Source of the DNA: Oncomelania hupensis
Lineage: Eukaryota; Mollusca; Gastropoda; Littorinimorpha; Pomatiopsidae
DNA length: 64,000 nt
Assembly (NCBI GenBank): GCA_036898135.1
Contig: CM072522.1
Location: forward strand, 3,774,421 to 3,838,420
Direction: 5' to 3'
The notes under the pieces were generated by a model, which had not been told where the DNA came from, ran no database searches, and saw only the letters and a list, made by a program, of their open reading frames with translations. Made by a program: the position numbers and the translations under genes. Shown here piece by piece: positions 41,013 through 51,542 of this stretch (positions are counted from its first letter, which is position 1; each line of letters starts with the position of its first letter).

Positions 41013-44000
41013 TCAAATCACTAAATTCGGTCTTAAAAATAAAATCCAAAACAAAACGACATGTCTTATATGCGATAAAACAAAACCAACATCATGTAAG
41101 AATTGAAACAAGTGTTGACCATTACATACTTTAAAAATCTCTTTGAAAGGTATTGAACCAAAATATATTTCTCTTTTATCAAGCAGGTCAGCACATTCAA
41201 ACATGAAATGGCGAACAGAAAAGGATTGATCACATGCAAAGCACCATGGTGGTTCTTCTCCTTTTAACAGGAAACTGTGGGTTACATAAGCATGCCCAAT
41301 ATGAAGACGAGACAAAACTGTTTCTTCTTTGCGAGTGGATGCAAAGTTAGGCAAAGAATCCGACAAATCGGGAAGAATTTGAAATAATTTGTTGTTGATA
41401 TGGTTAGACCAGTCAGTCTGCCACAGTCGTTTACAATAAGATCCAGTCATACAACGTAGGTCAGAGTAGGGTACAAACTGAACAATCTCTGGAGGGAAAT
41501 CGAGATGCAGAGCATCTTTAGCCGCTTTGTCCACAGCAATATTGCCGCGGATGCCCATGTCACCAGGGACCCACATAAAAACTATCTTTTTACCATCAGA
41601 AACAAGTTGTGTATGGAGGTCATGGATCTCTGCCAGAAAAGGGTGTGATATCTTTCTCGTGGAAAGAGCCTGGAGTGCTGACAGTGAATCAGACATGATT
41701 AAAAATGAGGTTCTTTTGGATTGATAAACCTGTTTTAGAGCTTGATGAATTGCCTTGAGCTCAGCTGTATAAACAGAACAAAAATCAGGTAGACGCTGTT
41801 GCAAAGGCTGGTCTAGATGTCTCCCAGAGAACGACGCAGCAACAACTGTGTCGCCTTTCTTTGACCCATTTGTAAAAAGCTTATCCTATCCTGTATAAAA
41901 AGCACACTGTTCTAAATACAGCTAGTTATAGAGAGTTTCAGATGTATTGTTTTTGAGGAAAGCGGACAATTGCCAATTAATGTTTGGGATACATAATTTC
42001 CATGGAGGAACTTCAGTCCGAAGCTCATCATCATTGATGGAAGCAACATCGATGCCTGCTTTTTCCAAATGAGCCTGCATTCTGATGCCAAACGGAGGTA
42101 TTGTGTTAGGTTTGGCTTCAAATTGATGAATAAAATCTGGGTTGAAAACACAGTCATAAGCGGGGTTCATGGGATCAGTTTTTAATTTTAAATAGTAATT
42201 CAGTGACAATTTTGTACATCTCAGCTCCAGCGAGGGTTCGTTAGCTTCCACGTAAAGGCTATCACAAGGGGAAGTGCGAAACGCACCCAAAGCAATGCCT
42301 AGGGCCTGATGAGCAACTGGATCTAACATTTTAAGATACGATTTTCTAGCAGAACCATAAACAGTGCAACCATAGTCTAATTTGGATCTAATTAAAGAAC
42401 GATATAACAGCAGTAAAGTTTTCTTGTCAGCTCCCCAGTCTATACCACTGATAACCTTGAGCAAATGGCAGGCCTGCTGACATTTAGTTTTCAAATCGTT
42501 CAGATGAGGAAGGAAGGATAACCTTTGATCAAAAATAACACCTAAAAATTTGACTTGTTGGACTGTCTTTATTGGAGTTTTATTGAGGGTAATATTAGGA
42601 TCTTGAATAATTCCCCGGTGCTTGGAAAAATGAATACATTCAGTTTTTGCTTCAGAAAATGTAAAACCATTGTGTAAAACCCAGTCTTCAACGGCCTTGA
42701 CACATAACTGTAGCTGACGTTCTGCAGATGCCAAGGTTTTACCTTTGGCTACCAATGCAAAATCGTCAACAAACAAAGAATTGTCAATTCCCCGTTTAAC
42801 AGAACGAACAATATTATTTATTTTAATATCAAACAGCAAGGGAGACAAGATACTACCCTGAGACACCCCCATCTCCTGTTCCCTCGTATCTGATAAAGAT
42901 CCCCCAACCTTAACCTGAAAAATTCTGCGCGTTAGAAAATTGGATATAAACAGAGGTAAATGTCCCTTCAAACCCATTTCTTGTAAATCTGAAAGAATGC
43001 CAAATTTCCATGTGGTATCATAGGCTTTTTCCAAATCAAACATGATGGCTACGATGTGTTCACCCTGGGCGAACGCGTTTCGGATAAAAGTTTCCAGTCG
43101 CACCAGGTGGTCAATAGTACTTCGACCACTTCGAAAGCCACACTGAGTGTTGGATAATATATTATTTGTTTCCAGATACCACAGTAAACGAGAATAAACC
43201 ATTCTTTCCAGAGCCTTGCATAAGCAGGACGTTAAGGCTGTTGGTCTGTAGTTGTTGTTTGTTGTTTGTAGATTATAGTCACACGACACTTTCGCATATA
43301 GGTGACTACTGGACCGATTTATACTGACACCAGCGGGCCAGTTCTTGGTAAAGGGGAAAATAATATGATCACACGTTGACCAATCCGGGATTCGAACCAG
43401 CGACCTTTTGGTTACTAGCAAGACGCTCTTACCAACTGAGCTACCCGGCCCCTCTGAATTGTAGTTTGTTGGATTAGTATGGTCTTTGCCAGGTTTAGGA
43501 ATGGGTACAATAATGGCTTTTCTCCAAGAGGGAGGAAAGGTGCCAGTGATCCAAATCTGATTGAAGATGTCCAGCAGTTGAGACCGTGAGTACCTTGTTA
43601 AATGTCATAGAAATTGATGATGCACATCATCCGGTCCAACTGCTGAATCTGCACTTTTGTTAATTGCATCGTCAAGCTCGACTAATGAGAACGAAATGTA
43701 GTCTTCAGAATTATCAGAGGTAAAATTTAACCGTTGTTTTTCTTTATGCGTTTTAATTGTTTGAAAAGAGACAGAATAATTTTCAGAGGAAGAATTTGCA
43801 GCAAAAGAAGAGGCCAAAAGATCAGATACTAGTTTTTTGTATCTCCTATTACGTCCCCCTACACAGTAAGGCATGGGCTCACCTGTTTGTTACTTTTATT
43901 TTTGAGTTTGCGGACCACTTTCCAAACCTTCGACAGTTTCGCTTTTAAATTTAGCGTGGAGCAGAAACCTCTCCACGATTCTCTTCTCTTACGTTTGAAG

Positions 44001-44995
44001 AGCTGTCGGCATTGCGCTCGCAAACGTTGGTGGTTCTGTTTATTTTCAGAGCTTGGGTGCAGATACATCATTCTTAAAGCTTTTTTACGGGCTTGCTGAA
44101 GTTTTTTACATTCATCATCAAACCAGGGTTTTCTAAGTGTATGAGGTTTTGATGAAGTTTGCGGGATGGACTCCTTGGCACTGTTTATAACTATGTCAGT
44201 GTAGAGCTGTGTTGGATCTATGGCATTCGAAAATTCCTGTTTCTTAGCACGTAACTGAACCTCAGACAGTTTAGAAAACAGACTCAAGTTAGCTTGTTTC
44301 AGTTTCCACCTGCCATGAGTTTGCTCAAGGTTGTCTGAATCATGTTTTAATAAAACCAGAAAAAGTCGCTGCCATGAAGATCTAAAACTGTCCATTTAAA
44401 ATCCAAAAGTAAGGAGGGATCACAGATCGATATATCAATGTGGGATAAAGAAGCGGTTCTCGAAAAGGAAAAAGTTGGAGCACCCTCGTTCAAAGTTACT
44501 AGATTCAATGAGTCTAAAATGTCTTCAATTATTTTCCCCTGAGAATCGGTACGATCGCTACCCCACAGGGGAGAGCGGCCATTAAAATCTCCCAACAACA
44601 AAAAAGGGGTAGGTAGCTGTTGGATCAAATTCTCAAGGTCGTTTTTATTTACATTTATTGATGGGGTCAAATATATAGAACAGACTGTGAGGGATTTAAA
44701 AAGAGATTGTCTGGCTGCAACTGCTGGTAAACTTGTATTAAGTGAAATTGGGTTAAATGGGACTTTTCTATGAATAAAGAGTGAAACGCCTCTAGAAGAT
44801 AATAATATACAATCTAGAGACGAATAACCAGTAATATCTATAAGCTGTTTCTCTGATAAGAGAGTTTCCTGAATGGCCAACACTTCAGGTTGATGCTCTG
44901 TCAGCAGACAGCAGAACTCCTCATAATTTGCCCTTATCCCTCGTATATTCCATTGTAAAATGGCCATAAAAATGAAGTAAAAGAATGCTAAAATT
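41013..44995 (-). pseudogene. LINE-A ORF2 of copy A2
   Basis: Endonuclease blocks ILQWNIRGIRANYEEFCCLL, LLGDFNGRSPLWGS and SHIDISICDP (45000-44400); RT with FDLEKAYDTTWKF, QGSILSPLLFDIKINN and SLFVDDFALVAKG (43060-42750); thumb; RNase H and C-terminal knuckle (41830-41100). Breaks include the loss of sequence near 44385-44395 at the GSDHF motif (GSDFFWF), a frameshift near 43870, and the SINE. The frame from 43421 reads through SINE sequence into RT, giving an artificial N-terminus. Confidence 0.85.
43254..43459 (-). mobile_element. tRNA-derived SINE
   Basis: A 206-bp insertion in LINE-A copy A2, flanked by tgtagtt at 43247-43253 and 43460-43466. On the minus strand the 5' end is tRNA-like: box A TAGCTCAGTTGG (43432-43443) and box B GGTTCGAATCC (43388-43398), with an anticodon-loop-like CTAGTAA that would match a threonine (AGT) tRNA. 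A body of about 110 bp and a CAA-rich tail (tttgttgttt on the plus strand) follow. Other LINE-A copies have the uninterrupted site. The anticodon stem is degraded, so it is not a functional tRNA gene. Confidence 0.9.
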
Positions 44996-45014
44996 TTCAT
45001 CTCTGAGAGCACAA

Positions 45015-45985
45015 TTACGTCTCTTTAGCTTTGGGACCCTCTTCCATCTCCTCATGGTCCATCAACTCCCCGACACAGTTCTCCGTCTCAAGAGGTTGAT
45101 GGTGCTTGGAAGAAAGGGGTCCAGGCCTTTGATTTTTCGTCAAAGCCCTGGGACCCAAACTGCCAGCCGACTTCATCCCCTTCTCCCCAGCACTGGATCT
45201 TAGATCTTCCTTCTCCCTTTCACCCTTTCCCTCTCCTCCTCTGACGCTCCTCTGCTGAGCCAATAAAATCTTAGCCGCCTCTGCGACTACCCGGTCGCTA
45301 AAACCTGCCGTTGATGGTGCGGCGGCCTGAGGCATAGCCTCCTTTGCGGCAGATGTGACAGCTTTAGACACGGCCGTCTGCGTGTTGATAGTGACAGTTT
45401 TGGACGTGCCCGCCGGCATGTTCTCCAGTGTATTCAATGGGGCTGGAGAACCCCCCCTTTTGAGAAAACAACATGAGCATTTTTTCCAGAGTATCCACCC
45501 GCCTGCACAATGTTTCCAAAATCTGTGTCATTTTACTCATAGCAGTTTCCATTGACAGGTGTGCGCTAGGTTCCACATGAGATGTGGAACCCGCCACAGA
45601 CGCAAAGGACCTTTCTCGAAGAACCGGCCTACTTTCCAGAACTTTTTTCCTCGCGTCCCCGAAGGAGCAACTCTCAGTGGCCCGCACCTTTTGGATCTCC
45701 AGCTCCAACTGCCACTGAGGACAATCTTTGGAGCCGGAAGAATGATGCCCGGCGCAATTCACACAGCAAATCGGATCTTTGCATTCATTCTCGGCAAATT
45801 TCTTTGTTTTTACAGGTTTTGCTACCGTGACCAAACCTTTGGCAACGGTAGCATCGCAACGGTGATGGTACAAAAGGAGTCACTTTGACCCTAAGGTATC
45901 CCACCTTGAGTGACTCCAGCAACTTGGCCATAGCGAAGGTCACAAAAAGTGTGTTGGTGGGGATACGTTTGTGTCCTTTGGTGAC
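45015..45985 (-). pseudogene. LINE-A ORF1 of copy A2, partial
   Basis: Three overlapping frames together cover the CCHC knuckle region (CYRCQRFGHGSKTC; CCVNCAGHHSSGSKDC), the DARKKVLESRP segment and the lysine/glutamate-rich C-terminus ending GPKAKET just upstream of ORF2. Broken by at least two frameshifts and cut at its N-terminal side by copy A3. Confidence 0.8.
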
Positions 45986-46428
45986 AATACAATACAATAC
46001 AAGGTTATTGCTTTAGGTCCAGTGGACTCTTCCGAGCCAAATCAGGACCAGAGAGACGTTATCTTAAAATATTATAAAATGATTCAAGTCTTAAAAAACA
46101 AGCCTGTTACTCTTAAATACACAAACAAACTTTCACATGACACCTCTTTAAGAGACTTCTTTAAAACTGATGTATTAAAAATATATTCTCTTTCTTCAAT
46201 CAAATCACTAAATTCAGTCCTAATAAAATCCAAACTAAACAAAACATGTCGATACGATTTATATGCGATAAAACAAACCAACATCATGTAAAAATTGAAA
46301 CAGATGTTGACCATTACATACTTTAAAAATCTCTTTGAAAGGTATGGAACCAAAATATGTTTCCCTTTCCTCAATCAAATCAGCACACTCAGACATGAAA
46401 TGGCGAACGGAAAAAGATTGATCACATG
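45986..46428 (-). mobile_element. LINE-A copy A3, short 3' fragment
   Basis: Tail of repeated CAATA units, shared stem-loop, 3' untranslated region and the last coding stretch up to the RHFMSECADL knuckle. 5'-truncated at about 46428. It is almost identical to the 3' end of the full-length copy at 52700-53090, so it is a young insertion. Confidence 0.85.
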
Positions 46429-46438
46429 AATTTTGAAT

Positions 46439-46916
46439 GATTGATTGATTTATTGTTGCTTTAGGTCCAGCGGACTCTTCCGAGCCAAATCAGGACCGGA
46501 CAACCCACGATCCTCATAAAAGATCTGCCGAAACAACCCTAGTGGGAAAATTGAATGCCCTCCACCGGCCAGTCACTTTACAATAAAGACATCCCACGCG
46601 GGGGACGGCTGAGGGTTGACCTCAACTACGCGAACACCCCGGTTACAAAAACAAAATAGAATATAACCATCATTATAAATCATCAAAAAAACACATACAT
46701 ATAAAATGCCTATAGTGCGAAATAATACAATCATAGGAAGCCCTAGTGACCACCCGGCAGAAAGCGTCCAACACTCCCAAGCTGATCCAACAGACCTCAT
46801 ACACAAATAGGGAGTCTTGTCCAGGAAGAGTTTTCAAGAAAAAAGGTAGGTCATTGATCTAGCGAAGAAGAAGAAAGTATAGCAGAGTGATAGGACAGAT
46901 CAGGAATGGGAAAGAG
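46439..46916 (-). mobile_element. R1 non-autonomous retroelement, 5'-truncated (copy 3)
   Basis: Flanked by the 13-bp duplication atgaattttgaat at 46426-46438 and 46917-46929. Carries the R1 3' two thirds and stem-loop tail with GATT repeats at its left edge. It is truncated relative to copies 1 and 2. Confidence 0.92.
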
Positions 46917-46929
46917 ATGAATTTTGAAT

Positions 46930-47275
46930 ACTGAATATTGTTTTTACTACTTATATATATATATATATATATATATTATTTTGTGTCAATATGTAGCACT
47001 TTTTACATCAAACTATTTTTGTTGTCACTGCTTCATTTTGTAGTCTTAATGTTCACATCTTCACATTTGTGTGCGTGACTTTGCATGCAGTGCTGCTAAT
47101 TTAACTTGCTGTTTTATACTTAGATATGTGATTTTATCTTTTGTATCTTTTTTACGTTTGTCATGCTTTTCTTATAATGTTGTATTATATTGTTAAATAT
47201 TTATCCCTGCGAGCGCTTAGAGCAAGCTTTAAGTTTAGTTTTGAGTTTTAGAAAATAAATTATTATTAGTAGTAC
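46930..47275. other. Intronic DNA with TA repeat and L2-like tail
   Basis: (TA)n at about 46955-46976. The last 60 bp before the zinc-finger exon (gcgagcgcttagagcaagc, then aaataaattattatta) resemble the end of an L2-type LINE on the plus strand. No gene. Confidence 0.5.
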
Positions 47276-47389
47276 CTGGTAAAGATGGCATCACATTTTC
47301 GACAAGGAAAGATATCCACACCATCATGTCCCAACTTGTGTGTCTTCAGCGTGGCCATCCTGGCAAACTTCTCACCACAAGTCTCACAT
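47276..47389 (-). CDS. C2H2 zinc-finger protein, internal exon (upstream of 25316-25474)
   Basis: A 114-nt exon on the minus strand bounded by acceptor CTTTCAG|A and donor ACCAG|GTACTA. It encodes one complete finger (CETCGEKFARMATLKTHKLGH; C-x2-C-x12-H-x3-H), an atypical DGVDIFP linker and the cysteine half of the next finger (CRKCDAIFT). Its closing phase (2 nt) fits the opening phase (1 nt) of the exon at 25474, and the joined finger has exact C2H2 spacing with residues [12 protein letters not shown]. The gene therefore runs right to left through the transposon-rich interval. Upstream exons were not found in the window. Confidence 0.85.
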
Positions 47390-48384
47390 CTGAAAGCATT
47401 AAGCAGTTAAACACAACTTTACTATTCCATTCCCCATCAACATTCAATAAAACATAATGTTGTGATGTACCTAGCGCTTGAACATCAGTTGTTAAGTGGA
47501 AAATTCCCAAATGCAAAGACTCCCTAATGTCATGTTGGAGGAAAGTGTTTATGTCCGCAAGACAGAGCATTCAAGTTTTGTCATTTTCTTCACAACACAT
47601 GTATGAAAGTTAAAGATGTCCAGTAACAGCAAAAGCACAAAGTTGACACTACACACAAAAATACAATACACCACAAAATACAACTCAAGAAAACATTAAT
47701 ATGAAATTTAAAAATACAAATGATTGAAAAAAAAAGATAATGGCAATAAAATGTATTAAAGCAGATAATAACTAATGATTTTTACAAACATAATATACGT
47801 CAATTCAATTCTATTAACTGGAATGGCAAAGCCCATGTGACTCACATACTCCTTATGGAACTTGCAATATTTAACATGAAAATGTGGCATTAAAATGCAA
47901 ATCCCGACTTTTATTTTTCAATGCTCTTGACCTCCAGTTCCAAACATACTCATATACGATCAAATAAACTACTGCAAAAGTTGTATTATGCCAAAAACTG
48001 TAATCTTGAAATGACCTTGACCTTCAGTGACCTTGACCTTGGGATGATCTTGACCTTCACGTGGCCTCATGCATGTCTGATCAAATAACCTAATGTTGTA
48101 CCATATTATAGGTTAAATAAACAGCCATTGCACTGTACTATGACCTATTTTGTGAATCTTTTTACAAGGCCTAAAATGACCTTCAACTTCAAGATCAATG
48201 CAAAACAGAACATAGATCAATCTATCCTCTCTAAATAGAACAAGTCTGGACTTTATATCATCGTTTAGGGTCAAGGTCACTTCAAAGTACCTATACTAAC
48301 TGACCTTAGACAGCTCTAGTGACCTTGGAGTGAGGTTGACAAAATTTGCACATTATTTGATAGTTCAATATTAGTAACCTAGAA
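47390..48384. other. Host intronic DNA with TGACCTT cluster
   Basis: No coding sequence. AT-rich to about 47920, then a segment with many copies of TGACCTT or its complement (see separate entry). Confidence 0.6.
48011..48330. promoter_or_regulatory. Cluster of nuclear-receptor-type half-sites
   Basis: TGACCTTGA (complement TCAAGGTCA, the extended monomer site of FTZ-F1/SF-1 and ERR receptors) occurs at 48012-48020 and 48028-48036. TGACCTT occurs again at about 48018, 48034, 48051, 48178, 48302 and 48320, and the reverse form near 48270. The density suggests either a regulatory cluster or a degenerate dispersed repeat built on this motif; the sequence alone cannot decide. Confidence 0.4.
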
Positions 48385-50247
48385 ATCCTATCCTATAACT
48401 CAGAGGTCATTGGGGCACCACAGATGATCGTTTAACCAGCATACTCCATCTTTCTCTGTCCTCAGCAATCATGATGGCTTCGCCCAATGTCAAGCCAGTC
48501 CATTCTCGAATGTTGTCCTCCCACCTAATTTTGGGTCTCCCTCTTCTTCTACCTCGTGCATTGTGCCTTGCAGGATGGTCTTTGCAAGGCCTGATGATCT
48601 GGTGACAAGGCCATACCATCGGAGTTTCTGTTTCTGTACCACTGTGAGCAGGTCATCGTGTTGTCCAATGGCTTGTGTGATGATCCGTCGGACTTCGTCG
48701 TTGGTGATGTGCTGGGTATAGGAAATGCCCAGAAGTCTTCTGTAGCACCTCATCTCCATGGTGTGTATTCTTTGTTCTAGATCTGCTGTGAGGGTCCACG
48801 TTTCGCAAGCATATAGGAAGACGGAGATGAAGGGAGCGCAGCAGCCTTACCTTGGAATGTAGACTGATGGTCTTGTCTTTCCAAATGGGCTTCAACCTTA
48901 CCAGGGCAGCAGTTGTTTGTGCGATACTGGAGAGGACTTCCTGTCGGGACCCATTGTCTAATACAATGGCTCCTAAATATTTGAAGCTATGCACTGTTGA
49001 GGGATTGACCATGGACTTTGATGTCCATTGGTGTTGTTGGTTATCATTTTGGTTTTCTCTGCACTTATTTCCATTCCATAGGCTTTGGAGGTGGTGTCAA
49101 GCCTCTGTACCAGCTGTAAGTTCTTGTTCCTCTCCAGCCAATCCATCAATGTCATCTGCAAAACGAAGGTGGGAGATTGCTCTACCCTCTATGCTGACTG
49201 TGCCTTCGTGATCTGCAAGGGCATCTGACATGATGCACTCTAGGAAGATGTTGAAGAGGGTTGGAGAGAATGCACACCAATTGTTGTTCTGAACCAGTTT
49301 CCGATGGCGCAGTTATGGAGGACTGCACTGGTAGCCTTGTCATACAGGCTTTTGATGACTTCAATAATTTTAGGGCTGATGTTGTACACTCTCATGGTTG
49401 TCTACAGAGCTGCATGCCAGACTTGATCAAACGCCTTCTTGAAGTCTATGAAGTCTATGAACGAATGATATAGATCGATGTTGTTGGTGCTGTAGGTATT
49501 TCTCACAGATTATTCTGACGTTGAAAATCTGCTCAGTGGTACTTCACCCTGCCCTGAATCCTGCTTGTTCTTCAGCTATGATTTGTTCAGCTTGGGATTT
49601 CAACTTGTTGAGTATTATTTTCTGGAGGACTTGCTGGGATGGCTGGTGAGGCTGATGGTGTGGTAATTTTTACACTCCTGAAGGTTACATTTTTTGGAAG
49701 AGTGATGACAAGCGACTGGGTCCATGTTGTGGGCCACTCTCTACTCTGCCAGATCTTGTAACAGATAATGGTGAGGGCGTCAATCATTGCTTCTCCTCCT
49801 GCTTCAAGCAATTCTGTGGGTATGTTGTCCACTCCCGCTGACTTCCCTTTCTTCAGCTTCTGCACTGCAGCCTCAACTTCTCAGAGAATTGGGAGGATTT
49901 CTTATTCTTCTCTGTTCTGGGGACATGCTAGAACTGATGGGTTTCTGTTTGGTGTGTGGTTGTAAAGATCAGAGCAGAACTCTGTCCATCTATCCGACTT
50001 CTTGTTCTTCTGTAAGGCATATGCCAGACTTGCTTTGGATCGTGGAGGCCTTGGGCTGTTTAACACTTGTCAGCCGCTTCACGGTCTGGCAGGCTTTCTT
50101 GCTGTTGTTCTTGTTCAGACTGTTTTCTATTTCCTGGCATTGATCTTCTATCCAGTTCTCATTTGCTGTGCGCATGACTTTTCGGATGTCATTGTTCATT
50201 TTTCGGTAGGCATCAACTCCCTGTGAGGTGTTCTTTTTCTTTTTCTT
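48385..50247 (-). mobile_element. RTE-like LINE, 5'-truncated (minus copy)
   Basis: The tail tcctatcc at 48385 is followed on the minus strand by the RTE C-terminal region (RWYGLVTRSSGLAKTIL), RT core and, at 49865-49690, the upstream RT block KLKKGKSAGVDNIPTELLEA. Beyond that is about 250 bp of linker coding sequence (MNNDIRKVMRTANENWIEDQ). About 1.86 kb, more complete at its 5' side than the copy at 1049. Multiple frameshifts. It shares a TGA with that copy in the AGFRAG block (49544-49546). The Gypsy LTR begins where it ends. Confidence 0.88.
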
Positions 50248-50916
50248 TGTTACGTTGAAACGCGAATGGTGCGTATGAAATGCGCACGATGTTATGTGTG
50301 AAGCGCGTGCAATGGTAGGCTTGTGTGTGACGCGCGTGATAGATCTGTTCGTTTTATTTTGCAACGCATGCAGTAATAGAGTGTATTTATCTTTGATTTG
50401 ATTTTGCGTTGATTTTAGTAGAAGCTTTGTGTAATGTTAGTGTTTTTAGTTGGTCGATATTGTTTGAGAATTTTCGGGAATTAGTTGTTTACTATCGATC
50501 GAAGCGTGTGGATTGTTCTGTTGGTTACCATGGAAGCTTCCATTCCAAATGGGGTTGTATGACGTGAGTCACGTGATGATGAAATTAATTTTGATTGGTT
50601 GTGGTGTTTTATGTAGGATTATTCTCGTTTGTTCCCGCGTATATGTAGAGACTATATAAGCGCCGCACTGTTAAAAAAGTTGAGAGTTGTTGATAGTGAG
50701 TTGGAAAGTGAAATTTGAGAGTGAAAAGGCGATTGTATGCAGTTGTTGTGTGCTGAATAAAAGTGGAAAACTTCATACGTCGACTTTGTGACTTGTATGC
50801 TGATTGAGCAGGTTGCGTGGATAAACGAATCAGAGTTACACCTTATCAGGACTTCAGCATCGGGGCTGAATCAAATACTGATAAAGAAAAACACCATCAT
50901 CAAACCGAGTGTAACA
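50248..50916 (+). repeat. Gypsy 5' LTR
   Basis: 669 bp starting TGTTACG and ending GTGTAACA, so the ends are short inverted repeats. Contains TATAAG (about 50656-50661) and AATAAA (about 50757), in promoter-then-polyadenylation order, and a GTCACGTGAT motif upstream. Followed three bases later by TGGGGGCCAAGCCAGGAT, which resembles a proline-tRNA primer binding site but matches only in part. Confidence 0.75.
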
Positions 50917-51346
50917 TTTTGGGGGCCAAGCCAGGATTCACGCCATAGCCAAGGGTTCAACTGCTACAACAAGCGAGTCAACGTTAAGAGAGGCAGTCAT
51001 CGAGGGTAGCCGCCAACGAGTTGCGTCGAGAGGGGCCAACATACTGGGACTACATCACCGATAGGTTCGGGTTGACTGCAAGGGCATGTAGTCGCTGAAG
51101 AGTTGCTTCGTGAGCGAACAACAGATCGGGACTATGTGGCTGCCGTAAGACTACGTCGAGGGACAGTCTCGGAGCTACATCGCCAGTTTCACAGAGAGCG
51201 ACGAGCGGACGTCGCGTCTACTTCAGCATAGGAGCGTGTACATCAACACCAGCGTGGTGCAGCGTCGCATACGACGAGGACAGCGGGGCCTGCGTCAGCG
51301 AAAGCGACTAGTGGCAAGCATCAGCGCTACTGCAGAAAGCGTGCTG

Positions 51347-51424
51347 TTCTAGAACAGTCTAGAAAGGTACAGCACAGAAAAGAACTTTCCAGAAAAGAAC
51401 TTTCTAGAAAAAAACTTTCCAGAA
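51347..51424 (+). promoter_or_regulatory. Array of TTCnnGAA (heat-shock-element-like) sites in Gypsy leader
   Basis: TTCTAGAA at 51347-51354, TTCCAGAA at 51387-51394, TTCTAGAA at 51402-51409 and TTCCAGAA at 51417-51424, plus a near match at 51359-51365, all just upstream of the gag ATG. TTCnnGAA is the core dimer bound by heat-shock factor. Function in this element is inference. Confidence 0.5.
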
Positions 51425-51434
51425 AAGCATTAAG

Positions 51435-51542
51435 ATGGCTGATTTCTGGCAGAAAGGAGTTGAACTGAATCTAAAAGGCAAACAGCTGACGGAGTACGTC
51501 AAATCCCAGGAGAGAATACAAGAACGAGAATTAGAAGAGCAG
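51435..51542 (+). CDS. Gypsy gag, first 36 codons, interrupted
   Basis: ATG in good context (AAGATGG) opens MADFWQKGVELNLKGKQLTE, followed by a charged helical segment (KSQERIQERELEEQQ). This beginning is typical of gag in many invertebrate Gypsy elements. The natural frame is cut at about 51542 by the CAATA-repeat tail of LINE-A; the frame then reads a few foreign residues to 51635. Confidence 0.7.

Larger units (their letters stand above)
40801..45985 (-). mobile_element. LINE-A copy A2, 5'-truncated in ORF1
   Basis: The longest decayed copy: 3' tail at 40801, nearly all of ORF2 (right end about 44995) and about two thirds of ORF1 (to 45985). It has many frameshifts and is interrupted by a tRNA-derived SINE at 43254-43459. 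ORF1 and ORF2 fragments show the same domain order as the full-length copy at 52700-59924. The right end abuts the tail of copy A3. Confidence 0.9.
50248..51542 (+). mobile_element. Gypsy-type LTR retrotransposon, 5' part
   Basis: 5' LTR (50248-50916), primer-binding-type sequence, leader of about 520 bp and the first codons of gag, after which LINE-A sequence starts. The remainder of the element may lie beyond the right edge of the window, beyond the nested LINEs. Regulatory motifs look intact. Confidence 0.75.

Noticed and set aside
43388..43453. A tRNA-Thr gene on the minus strand
   Set aside because: The anticodon stem is mismatched, and the sequence is the head of a 206-bp insertion with target duplication and tail, i.e. 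a SINE.
45559..45888. Plus-strand ORFs opposite LINE-A ORF1 and similar frames at 57825-58740 and 62763-63053
   Set aside because: Shadows of the minus-strand ORF1 coding sequence; they recur in every copy only because the LINE is repeated.
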